This document shows positions 25,508 through 33,393 of a stretch of DNA of 39,956 bases, piece by piece. A model generated the notes under the pieces. The model did not search any database, had not been told where the DNA came from, and was given only the letters and a program-made list of their open reading frames with translations. The first letter of the stretch is position 1, and each line of letters starts with the position of its first letter. The DNA lies in the NCBI RefSeq assembly GCF_004296935.1, contig NZ_SCVH01000117.1:1-39956 (forward strand). Reading direction: 5' to 3'. The DNA is from Reyranella sp. Lineage in GTDB: Bacteria; Pseudomonadota; Alphaproteobacteria; Reyranellales; Reyranellaceae. The position numbers and the translations under genes are program-made.

Positions 25508-26520
25508 GCCAGCATGCGCAGGCAATCGGCTTCGTCGAGCACGGGGTCGAGCCGCTGGCGCGCCGCCGCTGGCAGGGCGGCCAGGCGCTTGCGGAGCGCA
25601 TCGAAACACTTGGCCTGGTAGCGGAACGGCGCCTGGGCATAGGGCCGGCCGAGCAGTTCGACCTCAAAGGTCTCGGCCCCCTCCTGCAGGGCGCGGGCGT
25701 TGGCGGCCAGGAACGGCAGGTAGGTTTTACCTGCATGCTTCAGCAATGCCGCGATCCCCTCGGGCAGCGGCGCCATGGCATCGATCCAGTCGCCCTCGAC
25801 ACCCGAGGCATCGTCGAGTCGCATCAGCCAGCGGAAGACGTCGGGGGCCCGGGCGCGCATCTCGGCGGCCGGCGTCGGATCGACCGACAGGATCTGCAGC
25901 TGGCCATAGAGACCGAAATCGCCGAGCGACGGCCGCGTGCCCAGCAGGAACGGCACTGTCCTCAGGTGGCGATCGAGCGTGTCAAGCACGAAGCGGTAGC
26001 TCTCCTCGATAATCGGCCGGTTCTGCTCGGTGCAGCCGACCAGCGCCATGCGCCCGACCTGCCGGTCGTTGAAGACCTGCATCGCCTGCCGGCGCGCACC
26101 TTCCGCCATCACCGGGTCGCGCGAGCTCACGACCCAGACCTGCGCGAAGTCGCGATCGGCGGCGTAGTACCAGCGGTAATGGAACATCACCTTGGTGATC
26201 CATTCGTCGCCGAAGTCTTCCAGCAAGTCGCTGAGATAGGCGAGGACGGGATCGGCGGGGATCACCGAGCGCTGGCCCGGGTGCTCGCGTTCGAGGGCAT
26301 GGGCGAGCGGCGTCGAGTCGTTCATCACCCTTCCATCTGGAAAGCGCAGCACCGGGATGACCGGCGGCAGGCCGGCCGCCACGGCGACGTCGCGCGGGTT
26401 GCCGGTGGCATGCCAGACGAACGGCAGGCGGCGATAGCGCATCAGCGCCCGCATCTTCACCGAGTAGGGCGACGGGTTGAGTCCGTGCAGCGCGTAGACG
26501 GCGCTCCCCGATTCGCTCAC
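25504..26520 (-). CDS. Glutathione S-transferase family protein
   Basis: A 338-residue, longer than usual GST. The N-terminal thioredoxin-like domain starts YALHGLNPSPYSVKMRALMRYR and includes a cis-Pro-like PVIPVLRFPDGRVMNDS segment. The C-terminal helical domain has FLLGTRPSLGDFGLYGQL, the usual GST domain-boundary motif. The GTG start at 26520 overlaps the acyl-CoA dehydrogenase stop (GTGA); an ATG-initiated frame from 26628 runs through that gene and is rejected. It is in the operon that ends with the PPTase, so a tailoring or self-protection role is possible but unproven. Confidence 0.85.
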   Translation of the reverse strand: MSESGSAVYALHGLNPSPYSVKMRALMRYRRLPFVWHATGNPRDVAVAAGLPPVIPVLRFPDGRVMNDSTPLAHALEREHPGQRSVIPADPVLAYLSDLLEDFGDEWITKVMFHYRWYYAADRDFAQVWVVSSRDPVMAEGARRQAMQVFNDRQVGRMALVGCTEQNRPIIEESYRFVLDTLDRHLRTVPFLLGTRPSLGDFGLYGQLQILSVDPTPAAEMRARAPDVFRWLMRLDDASGVEGDWIDAMAPLPEGIAALLKHAGKTYLPFLAANARALQEGAETFEVELLGRPYAQAPFRYQAKCFDALRKRLAALPAAARQRLDPVLDEADCLRMLA

Positions 26521-27725
26521 AGCCCCAACACTGCCTTGGCGATGATGTTGCGCTGGACCTCGTTGGAGCCGGCGTAGATCGAGGCGGCGCGGTTGTTGAG
26601 ATAGAGCGGCATCGCCGTGATGCCCCACTCCGGCGTGACGTTGGGCGCGTTGTGGCCGAGCAGCCGCGCCTCAGGTTCGAAGGGAGCCGCGTACCAGGCC
26701 AGCGCCTCGACCCCGAGATGGTCGATCTTCTGCGAGGTCTCGCTGCCCCGGATCTTCATCGACGACGAGGCGGCGCCCGGGTTGCGGCCCTTGCTGAGGT
26801 CGGACAGGACCTGCAGCTCGATCATCTCCAGCGCCTGGATGTCCATCTCGGCCTCGGCCAGGCGCTCGGCGAAGCTGCGTTCGGTGGCGAGCTTGCCCGA
26901 CCCGTCGGCCGCCTCCTCAGCGACGATGCGGCGAAGGTCGTCGAGCCTGGCATAGAGGTTGGGCGTGTAGGCCTCGCCGCCGCGCTCGAACTCGAGCAGG
27001 TACTTGGCCACCGTCCAGCCGGCGTTCTCCGGGCCGATGCGGTTGGCGATCGGAGTCCGCACATTATCGAAGAACACCTGGTTGACTTCGTGGTCGCCGG
27101 CCAGGGTCACGATCGGCTTCACGGTGAGGCCCGGTGTCTGCATCGAATCGATCAGCACGAACGAGATGCCGTCCTGCGGCTTGCCTTCCGTGGCGGTGCG
27201 CACCAGGCAGAACATGTGGTCGGCGACATGGGCGCCCGTGGTCCAGATCTTCGTGCCGTTGATGACGTAGTCGTCACCGTCCTTCACTGCGCGCGTCTTC
27301 AGGCTGGCGAGATCGGAGCCCGAGCCGGGCTCGGAGTAGCCCTGGCAAAAGACAATGTCGCCCGACACGATGCGCGGCAGGTACTTGGCCTTCTGCTCCG
27401 GCGTGCCGTATTTCATGATCACCGGGCCGACCATGCGCAGGCCCATGGCGAAGATGCGCGGCGCATCGACGGCCGTGCACTCGCGCGAGAAGATGTAGCG
27501 CTGGATGGCACTCCAGCCGGTACCGCCATATTCCTTCGGCCAGCTCGGTGCCGACCAGCCCTTGCGGGCCAGCACCTTATGCCAGCGCACACCGGCTGCA
27601 ACGTCGGCGAAGACGCCGCCGGTCTTGCGCCCGGCCTCGCGCAGGTCCTCCGTCAGGTTCTCGTCGAGGAAGCGGCGGACCTCGCCGCGAAAGGCCTCGT
27701 CCTGGGGGCTGAGTGCTAGATCCAC
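26517..27725 (-). CDS. Acyl-CoA dehydrogenase family flavoprotein
   Basis: A 402-residue FAD enzyme of normal length. Family segments are present: WPKEYGGTGWSAIQRY, QGYSEPGSGSDLASLKT (flavin/substrate loop), GTKIWTTGAH, and the C-terminal IYAGSNEVQRNIIAK. In the last motif Ala replaces the Glu that is catalytic in medium-chain enzymes (YEG), so the base must lie elsewhere or the chemistry differs. A GTG start at 27725 is preferred because of GGAG eight bases upstream and the family start at LALSPQDEAFR. It leads a four-gene minus-strand operon with GST, ABC membrane domain and PPTase. It could oxidise a biosynthetic intermediate or be a catabolic enzyme; context favours neither firmly. Confidence 0.9.
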   Translation of the reverse strand: MDLALSPQDEAFRGEVRRFLDENLTEDLREAGRKTGGVFADVAAGVRWHKVLARKGWSAPSWPKEYGGTGWSAIQRYIFSRECTAVDAPRIFAMGLRMVGPVIMKYGTPEQKAKYLPRIVSGDIVFCQGYSEPGSGSDLASLKTRAVKDGDDYVINGTKIWTTGAHVADHMFCLVRTATEGKPQDGISFVLIDSMQTPGLTVKPIVTLAGDHEVNQVFFDNVRTPIANRIGPENAGWTVAKYLLEFERGGEAYTPNLYARLDDLRRIVAEEAADGSGKLATERSFAERLAEAEMDIQALEMIELQVLSDLSKGRNPGAASSSMKIRGSETSQKIDHLGVEALAWYAAPFEPEARLLGHNAPNVTPEWGITAMPLYLNNRAASIYAGSNEVQRNIIAKAVLGL

Positions 27726-27791
27726 GGGCTTTCTCCGGCTGCTCTGTCCACAGAAGCTAGCGGTCGCCGCCACCGGCCGTCCAGAGCGCGG

Positions 27792-27821
27792 CTGACAGAA
27801 GCTTCCGACGGGCGGTATGAT
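27792..27821 (+). promoter_or_regulatory. Candidate promoter for the DUF1194 gene
   Basis: CTGACA (27792-27797), an 18-base spacer and TATGAT (27816-27821, five of six matches to the -10 consensus). The expected transcription start near 27828 lies just upstream of the ribosome site GGAGG (27847-27851) and the chosen ATG at 27858, which supports that start over an in-frame codon at 27828. Confidence 0.5.
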
Positions 27822-27857
27822 TTATGCTTGGAAGACAGCGTTGGTTGGAGGTCGGCC

Positions 27858-28790
27858 ATGCGTATGTTGCTCTCCCTGTTCGCGCTCCTGTTCCTCGCCT
27901 TGCCGGCCACGGCGCAGGACCGCAAGGAAGTCGACCTGGCCCTGGTGCTGGCCATCGACATCTCGGGCAGCATCGACCCCGACGAGGCCCGCCTGCAGCG
28001 CCAGGGCTACGTCGAGGCCTTCAGCGACCCCGTGATCGTCAAGGCGATCCTGGGCGGCAACCACGGTCGCATCGCCGTCGCCTACTTCGAATGGTCCGAC
28101 TCCTGGGTGCAGAAGCTCATCATCGACTGGACCCTGCTCGACTCCAGGGAGGCGATCCAGGTCTTCGCCACCCGTCTCGCCAACGCCCCGATCTCGATCG
28201 CGCGGCGCACCTCGATCAGCGGCGCCATCCGCTACGCCATCCCGCTGTTTGGCAGGAGCCCCTATGAGGCCGAGCGCAAGGTGCTCGACATCTCGGGCGA
28301 CGGTTCCAACAACGACGGCGGCCTGGTCACCGATCTGCGGCACGACGCCCTCAAGGAGCGCATCGTGATCAACGGGCTGCCGATCATGAACGACCGGCCC
28401 AATCCCTACGGCTTCCCGAGCGAGACCGACCTCGACCGCTACTACCTCCATTGCGTCGTCGGCGGCCCGCGCTCCTTCGTCGAGGTCGCCGTCAATTTCG
28501 AGGACTTCCCCCGCGCCGTGCGCAAGAAGCTGCTGCAGGAAGTGGCCGACATCGGGCCCCGGCCGGAGTTCGGCCACGACTTCGACGTCGGCGACTTGGG
28601 CGTGCCAGAGGGACACGAAGGTCTGGGGCGTGACGGCGTCCAGCTCGCCCAGGCCGGCCCGCGTCGCACCAGCGGCGCCCCCGACGACTACACCCGCTTC
28701 GTGCGGCCCGAGTACGAACTGGGCTGCGATATCGGCGAGCGCCGCAGCCGCGAATTCTGGCAGCGCCGGTTTGGAGTCACGCCCGACTGA
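27858..28790 (+). CDS. DUF1194 family secreted protein with von Willebrand A-like domain
   Basis: A 310-residue protein with a cleavable Sec signal peptide (core LLSLFALLFLALPATAQ). The mature part has a VWA-like fold with the metal-site motif DISGSID and LDISGDGSNNDGG, and a TSISGAI segment. DUF1194 proteins are mostly uncharacterised and found mainly in alphaproteobacteria. Placement in the periplasm is predicted from the signal. The C-terminal 80 residues look polar and low in structure before the family's short tail. It is divergent from the acyl-CoA dehydrogenase operon and converges on the HTH gene. Function not known. Confidence 0.85.
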   Translation: MRMLLSLFALLFLALPATAQDRKEVDLALVLAIDISGSIDPDEARLQRQGYVEAFSDPVIVKAILGGNHGRIAVAYFEWSDSWVQKLIIDWTLLDSREAIQVFATRLANAPISIARRTSISGAIRYAIPLFGRSPYEAERKVLDISGDGSNNDGGLVTDLRHDALKERIVINGLPIMNDRPNPYGFPSETDLDRYYLHCVVGGPRSFVEVAVNFEDFPRAVRKKLLQEVADIGPRPEFGHDFDVGDLGVPEGHEGLGRDGVQLAQAGPRRTSGAPDDYTRFVRPEYELGCDIGERRSREFWQRRFGVTPD

Positions 28791-28821
28791 TCGCTTCCTA
28801 TCCTGCGTGCACCCCTCGGGC

Positions 28822-29286
28822 TCAAGCGGCTGATCCCTTTGACTTTTTCGCCGATTCGGGGGCCGTGGAACGGGAAACATCATGGGACATTTTTTCGCCG
28901 GCCTGGCGGCTGAAGTAGTCGAGCACCCGGATGGAAGCGAGGTGGGTGAACGTCCGCCGCCAGCCGACCTCCAGACCCTTGTGGTAGACTGAGCGCAATT
29001 CGCCCTCGCGGACGATCGCCATCAGCCTGTCCTCGATAATGTCCCGGCGTTGTAGCTGGATAGCCTCCCAACGCTCGCGAAACTTCGCGTCCCGCTTGCG
29101 CCAGCGATAGACGGTCGACAGCGGCACGCCCGTACGCTTGGCGGCCAGGCTGACCTCGCCGCACTGTCGCAGCTGGCGGAGAAAGAAGACTCTTAGACGC
29201 GGCGGCGTCCGCCGCTTCACCGGGCCCCGCAGCACCCGCGTCAACAACTCGGCTGCGCTCCAAACCTCGCCAGCCTCCATGGTCAT
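28822..29286 (-). CDS. Helix-turn-helix protein, terminase small subunit-like
   Basis: A 154-residue basic protein with a homeodomain-like HTH at about residues 43-65: GEVSLAAKRTGVPLSTVYRW, followed by RKRDAKFRERWEAI. This pattern is shared by phage or gene-transfer-agent small terminase subunits and by some free-standing regulators. The C terminus is charged (APESAKKSKGS). No large terminase, portal or other phage gene is near, so it is either an isolated remnant or a small DNA-binding protein with a cellular role. The ATG at 29286 has GGAGG seven bases upstream; an internal ATG at 29280 is possible. Confidence 0.65.
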   Translation of the reverse strand: MTMEAGEVWSAAELLTRVLRGPVKRRTPPRLRVFFLRQLRQCGEVSLAAKRTGVPLSTVYRWRKRDAKFRERWEAIQLQRRDIIEDRLMAIVREGELRSVYHKGLEVGWRRTFTHLASIRVLDYFSRQAGEKMSHDVSRSTAPESAKKSKGSAA

Positions 29287-29321
29287 CCTTCTTCCTCCCC
29301 GGATCGGATTCGTCAGAAGGA

Positions 29322-29350
29322 CTGATAGTATTTTCCTATCCTCTTGTCAA
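29322..29350 (-). promoter_or_regulatory. Candidate promoter of the HTH gene
   Basis: On the minus strand a perfect TTGACA (29350-29345) is followed, after 17 bases, by TATCAG (29327-29322). A better-looking TACTAT (29330-29325) is also present at a short 14-base spacing. The region is locally AT-rich and lies about 40 bases upstream of the HTH start. Confidence 0.45.
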
Positions 29351-29355
29351 GTAGA

Positions 29356-30888
29356 TTAACCCTGCGCCTCGAAGAAAGCGTCGGCGCTCTCGACCTCGAC
29401 CAGCCGGCCCTTGCGGATTTCCAGGAAGCGGGTCGCGGCGGTCCTGGTGAAATAGCGGTCGTGGGAGACGAACAGGCACGAGACCTCGCCCTGCTCCAGT
29501 TCGGCCTCCAGCGCCTCCTGTCCCTCGATGTCGAGATGGTTGGTGGGCTCGTCCAGCAGGTAGAGGTTGGGCCGCAGCAGCTTCATCTTCAGGAACACCA
29601 GCCGGGCGCGCTCGCCGTGGCTCAGCAGGCCGATCGGCTGGCCGATGCGCGCAAAGGCGAAGCCCGCCTGGGCCAGCAGCCGCACCGCTTCCTTCTCGGT
29701 GGCGCCCTCGGCCTCGACGACATAGTCGAGGATCGTCATTTCCGTCGGCAGGTCGCGCATGGTCTGGTCGAAATAGACCAGCCGGCAGGACGGGTTGAAG
29801 CGGATCGCGGCCTGGCTGTCGTAGTGCTCCAGCGCCGGATCGTAGGCGGCCGCCAGCGCCGACAGCAGCGTCGACTTGCCGGCCCCGTTCGCGCCCAGCA
29901 CCGCCACGCGGTCGCCGGCCGCCACGGTCAGGCGATCGATGGCCAGCAGTTTACGGCCGCCGCCCGGCACCATGACGTCGAGATTGGCGAGCCTGAGCGC
30001 CACCTTGGCGTCGATCTCGCCCTCGTTCAGCTCAAGGCGGCGTTCGCGCGCGACGTAGGTCTGGGTCCGCTCAGCCTCGATCTTCGCGATCCGCGATTCC
30101 ACCGCGTTCTTGCGCTTGTTGAGGTCGGGATTCTTGACCGCCCATACCTTGTAACGCGCCGCCGCCCGCTCCAGCCGCTCGATCTCCCTGGCTTCCAGCC
30201 GGCTGCGCGCTGCCGCGGTGGCGTCACGGCGCAGCAGTTCCTCGCGCGCCAGCGAGAACCGCGTCTTGAAGGCGTGGACGCCGTCCGAGCGCAGGAACAG
30301 CGTGCGCTCGGTCACGCGATCGTGGCACTCGCGATCATGACTCACGATCAGCATCGGGATCCTGAATTCGACGGTGAGCCAGCGCTCCAGCGTGTTGATG
30401 TTGGCGAGGTCGAGATGGTTGGTCGGCTCGTCCAGGATCAGGAGGTCGGGCTCTTCGAGCCGCGCTGCCCCGGCAATCAGCATCAGCCGCTGCCAGCCGC
30501 CCGACAGGGTGCCGAAGCGCTGTTCCGCGATCTCCGCCGCGACGCCGATCTCGTCCAGCAGCACATCGATGCGCCAGTCCTCGCCGCCGAGGCCGGCGCG
30601 CTCGAGCGAGGCGCCCAGCACCTCGCGCACCGTCTGCCCGGCCAGCCCCTCGGGAATATCCTGCGGCAGGCTTCCGACGCGCAGGCCCCGGGAGCGGATG
30701 ACCTGGCCGGCGTTCAATTCGAGCTCGCCGGTCAGGCATTTCAGCAGGGTGGATTTGCCGGCACCGTTCTCGCCGACCAGCGCCGTGCGCGCGTCATCGA
30801 GCAGGAACGACACGCCCTCGAAGACGCGCCCTGCCCCATAGTAGAAACCGGCATTCTCCATGCCCAGCACGGCCTGACGCGGCGCCAT
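29356..30888 (-). CDS. ABC-F family ATPase (ribosome-associated type)
   Basis: A 510-residue protein with two ATP-binding cassettes and no membrane segments. The first has Walker A GENGAGKST, signature LSGGWQ and LLILDEPTNHLD; the second has GANGAGKST, LSHGER (His in place of the second Gly) and YLLDEPTNHLD. Between them is a long charged helical linker (about 230-320), the region that contacts the ribosomal peptidyl-transferase centre in ABC-F proteins. Expected roles are translation-factor activity on stalled ribosomes or antibiotic resistance; which one cannot be decided. The antibiotic-like cluster is 1.6 kb away, but the operon context does not link them. Confidence 0.9.
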   Translation of the reverse strand: MAPRQAVLGMENAGFYYGAGRVFEGVSFLLDDARTALVGENGAGKSTLLKCLTGELELNAGQVIRSRGLRVGSLPQDIPEGLAGQTVREVLGASLERAGLGGEDWRIDVLLDEIGVAAEIAEQRFGTLSGGWQRLMLIAGAARLEEPDLLILDEPTNHLDLANINTLERWLTVEFRIPMLIVSHDRECHDRVTERTLFLRSDGVHAFKTRFSLAREELLRRDATAAARSRLEAREIERLERAAARYKVWAVKNPDLNKRKNAVESRIAKIEAERTQTYVARERRLELNEGEIDAKVALRLANLDVMVPGGGRKLLAIDRLTVAAGDRVAVLGANGAGKSTLLSALAAAYDPALEHYDSQAAIRFNPSCRLVYFDQTMRDLPTEMTILDYVVEAEGATEKEAVRLLAQAGFAFARIGQPIGLLSHGERARLVFLKMKLLRPNLYLLDEPTNHLDIEGQEALEAELEQGEVSCLFVSHDRYFTRTAATRFLEIRKGRLVEVESADAFFEAQG

Positions 30889-31028
30889 TGTCGTTCTCGC
30901 AACTCTCCCGGTTCGAAAGGAGCGGCGGTTTTGAGGGGCGAAGCCCCGGCCGTCAATAGACGGTCCCGGCCATTGTCTTTCGCCGCCTCTGCCGTCAGCC
31001 TGCCGGACTGAATATCGAGGAGAAGAAA

Positions 31029-31829
31029 ATGGCCGTCGTAGAAACCGAACGTCACGGGCAGGTGCTCGTGGTCCGCATGAACCGGCCCGAGCGGCTGAAC
31101 GCGCTCAGCCACGAGATGCGCACCGAGCTGGCCCAGGCCTGGACCGACTTCCGCCACAGCAAGGAGCTCGAGGTCGCCATCTTCACCGGCACCGGCCGCG
31201 GCTTCTGCGCCGGCGAGGACATGAAGGAATCGCTGCAGAAGGGCGTCGCCGGCGGACAGCGGCCGGCGATCGAGGACCCGTTCATGTCGGGCAAGCTCGA
31301 GAAGCCGGTGATCGCCGCGATCAACGGCTTTGCCATGGGTGGCGGCTTCATGTTGGTCGAGCGCACGGATCTGCGCGTCGCAGTCGCTGAGGCGGTGTTC
31401 GAGGTTTCCGAAGCCAAGCGCTGGCTGCTGGGCGGTTACAACCATGGCCATATCGCCAACGTGCCCTATCCCATCGCCATGGAGATGGCGCTGGGCTTCC
31501 GCTTCACCGCCCAGCGCTTCTATGAGGTGGGCTTCATCAATCGCCTGGTCGAGGCCGACCAGCTGATGCCGACGGCGATGGCCATGGCCGAGCATCTGCT
31601 GACCCTGCCGCCGGCGTCCAGGGTCAACACCGTGCACATGATGCGCCAGATGCGCCCCGCGCCCGGCCCCGAGATGCAGCGCCTGGCCGAAGCCCTGCAC
31701 GACCACGGCGCCAAGAGCGACCTCATGGAATCGCGCGCGGCCTTCGCCGAGAAGCGCAAGCCCAACTTCAAGGGCTGGAACGATCCCGAGGACCGCTACA
31801 AGCTGCCGACGCTCGATTCGGTCAAGTGA
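31029..31829 (+). CDS. Crotonase-fold enoyl-CoA hydratase/isomerase-like protein
   Basis: A 266-residue protein with the crotonase fold: RMNRPERLNALSHEM, FTGTGRGFCAGEDM and KPVIAAINGFAMGGGFML. The position of the first catalytic Glu (after GGG) holds Met, and the usual PExGG motif is replaced around AKRWLLGGYNHGH, so neither standard acid is present. It may be an isomerase-, hydrolase- or lyase-type member rather than a hydratase. A GAGGAGAAG ribosome site precedes the ATG. It is followed by a large palindromic repeat that may end transcription. Confidence 0.88.
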   Translation: MAVVETERHGQVLVVRMNRPERLNALSHEMRTELAQAWTDFRHSKELEVAIFTGTGRGFCAGEDMKESLQKGVAGGQRPAIEDPFMSGKLEKPVIAAINGFAMGGGFMLVERTDLRVAVAEAVFEVSEAKRWLLGGYNHGHIANVPYPIAMEMALGFRFTAQRFYEVGFINRLVEADQLMPTAMAMAEHLLTLPPASRVNTVHMMRQMRPAPGPEMQRLAEALHDHGAKSDLMESRAAFAEKRKPNFKGWNDPEDRYKLPTLDSVK

Positions 31830-31966
31830 CCACCTCTCCTCCCCTTGCGCAGCAAGGGGAGGTGTCGGCCTCTTAGGCCGACGGAGGGGTCATGGATCGC
31901 AATGAGGCTTCTGACCCCTCCGTCGTCGTAAGACGACGACACCTCCCCAGCAGACTGGGGAGGTGG
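31830..31966. repeat. 137-bp nested palindromic intergenic element
   Basis: An imperfect palindrome fills the gap between the crotonase and amidohydrolase genes. Nested arms: CCACCT (31830-31835) with AGGTGG (31961-31966); GGGGAGGTGTCG (31856-31867) with its complement at 31937-31948; and a 14-base arm 31879-31892 with its complement at 31912-31925. Local hairpins also form: CCTCCCCTT/AAGGGGAGG (31838-31862), GTCGGCC/GGCCGAC (31864-31882), CGTCGTC/GACGACG (31921-31938) and CCTCCCC/GGGGAGG (31942-31963). It could fold as a cruciform or cloverleaf, and may act as a bidirectional terminator for the flanking convergent genes. It looks like a dispersed repeat, which cannot be tested in this window. 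Confidence 0.85.
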
Positions 31967-31974
31967 ATGAGGCT

Positions 31975-32928
31975 TCACGGCAGTTGAATGGGCATCCGGT
32001 AGAAGCGGATGGCGTTGTGCGCAAAGAACTTGGCCAGCGTTTCCGGCGTCTCGGCCTGAAGCGCCTCCAGCATGACATCGACAATGCCGCCGAAATCCGT
32101 GCTCAAAGTCGAGACCGGCAGGTTGCTGCCGAAGATGATGCGGTCGGCGCCGAAGATGGCCGCGGCTTCGCGCACCACCCGGACGTTGCTCGGGATGTCC
32201 CATTTGCCGTGCGGCAGGCCCAGTTCCGAGAGCTTGATGATGACGTTCGGGCAATCGGCGAGCGCCTCCAGCCCGCGCCGCCAGATCACGAGGCCCTCTT
32301 CCGAGCGATCGAGCGGCAAGCCGGTGTGGTTCACCACCATGGGAATACCCGGAAAGCTCCGCGCGACCTCCGCACCTTCCACCAAATGCCAGTAGGGAAT
32401 GCGCATGTCCCAGGACATGCCGTGCTTCTCCAGCAGCGCGAAGTTCCGCCGCCAATGGTCGTCCTGCATGGTGCCGGGGGCGCCGGCGACCGACTCGTTC
32501 GGCCCGGAAGAAGTCACCGGCCGCGAGCGGATGCCGCGCATCAGCGGCGAGCGTGCATGGCCTGCCAGCACCTCGGCGCAATCCGGCTGGGTGAAGGTGA
32601 CGTGGCCCACCATCACGCAAGGCAGGCCGTGCTGCCGGTTCACCGTCTCCAGCCACTCGGTCTCGGCCACCTGCTCATCCGGAGCGCGGCCGGCCTGGAT
32701 ATGAACGCTGCCGACGACCTTGAAGCCGGTGACGTCCCGGACATAGTCCGCCGGCAGATAGTCGCGGCAGATCTTGCGGTAGTCGCCGAGGAAGAAATTA
32801 TTGTCGTACTGATCCTGCTTGGTGGGATAGCGCCCGGCGCTCAGGTCCCAGAGGTGATGGTGGGAATCGACGATCGGCAGCGAGAAGCCCTGCGGCGCGG
32901 GCAGGGTGTCGAAGAGGCTCATGCTCAT
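31975..32928 (-). CDS. Amidohydrolase 2 family metal-dependent hydrolase (TIM barrel)
   Basis: A 317-residue TIM-barrel hydrolase. The metal motif near the N terminus is IVDSHHHLWD, with further ligands expected in VVNHTGLP and the C-terminal FGSNLPVS, where many relatives have Asp in place of Asn. These features resemble 2-pyrone-4,6-dicarboxylate lactonase- and fuconolactonase-like members, so lactone hydrolysis is the likely reaction type. The start at 32928 overlaps the stop of the upstream GNAT gene (ATGA); the second Met two codons on is also possible. Substrate unknown. Confidence 0.88.
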   Translation of the reverse strand: MSMSLFDTLPAPQGFSLPIVDSHHHLWDLSAGRYPTKQDQYDNNFFLGDYRKICRDYLPADYVRDVTGFKVVGSVHIQAGRAPDEQVAETEWLETVNRQHGLPCVMVGHVTFTQPDCAEVLAGHARSPLMRGIRSRPVTSSGPNESVAGAPGTMQDDHWRRNFALLEKHGMSWDMRIPYWHLVEGAEVARSFPGIPMVVNHTGLPLDRSEEGLVIWRRGLEALADCPNVIIKLSELGLPHGKWDIPSNVRVVREAAAIFGADRIIFGSNLPVSTLSTDFGGIVDVMLEALQAETPETLAKFFAHNAIRFYRMPIQLP

Positions 32929-33362
32929 GCCATCGGGTAGTCGTAGCGGATGAAGCCGACGTGGCGTGCGACCTTGTCGTAGAGCGCGCGGGCGCGGGCG
33001 TTGTCCAGCCTGGTGAGCCAGTAGTAGCGCGGGCAGCCTCGGGTGCGCGCCGCCCCCGCCACCGCCTCGATCAGCCCGCGCGCCGCGCCCTGGCCGCGCA
33101 CGGTCTCGTCGACGAAGAGGTCGGCGAGATAGCAGACATCGTCGAACCAGACGCTGGCCTGGAACATGTAGTGGGCGATGCCGATCACGCGGCCGTCGAG
33201 CCGCGCGGCAAGGCCGTGCAGTTCCCGGGCCTTCATCAGGCGGGCAAACGTGCGGTCGTAGTCGGCGGCGGGCAATACCCGCTCGTAGAAGGCGTTGTAG
33301 CCGACCGCGAGCGGCTGCCAGCCGGCACGATCGTCGGGGCGAAGCGGCGAGATTTCGATCAT
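32925..33362 (-). CDS. GNAT family N-acetyltransferase
   Basis: A 145-residue protein with the GNAT fold. The acetyl-CoA pyrophosphate loop is VDETVRGQGAARGLIEAV (Q/RxxGxG/A type), preceded by the strand CYLADLFV and followed by YYWLTRLDNARARALYDKV, a typical C-terminal signature. The acceptor is unknown. It is translationally coupled (ATGA) to the amidohydrolase gene downstream, and lies 31 bases from the end of the DUF1428 gene, so all three are probably one minus-strand operon. Confidence 0.9.
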   Translation of the reverse strand: MIEISPLRPDDRAGWQPLAVGYNAFYERVLPAADYDRTFARLMKARELHGLAARLDGRVIGIAHYMFQASVWFDDVCYLADLFVDETVRGQGAARGLIEAVAGAARTRGCPRYYWLTRLDNARARALYDKVARHVGFIRYDYPMA

Positions 33363-33393
33363 GCCGCCTTGTAGCGCAGGGAAACGATGCCGC

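Noticed and set aside
24557-25736. A possible fusion of the PPTase to a long N-terminal extension
   Set aside because: The extension reads through two other genes in the wrong frame; the real genes have coupled starts at 24557 and 25507.
29356-30888. ABC-F protein as the missing ATPase for the ABC membrane domain protein
   Set aside because: It has the ABC-F linker and two fused cassettes with no transporter coupling features, and sits in a separate transcription unit.
29344-31011. A 555-residue plus-strand frame opposite the ABC-F gene
   Set aside because: Shadow frame rich in Gln, Arg and Ala; the minus strand carries two complete ATP-binding cassettes.
30889-31028. Possible small gene or RNA between the ABC-F and crotonase genes
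   Set aside because: No coding frame with a ribosome site, and no strong hairpin other than weak GC-rich stems; probably just the divergent promoter region.
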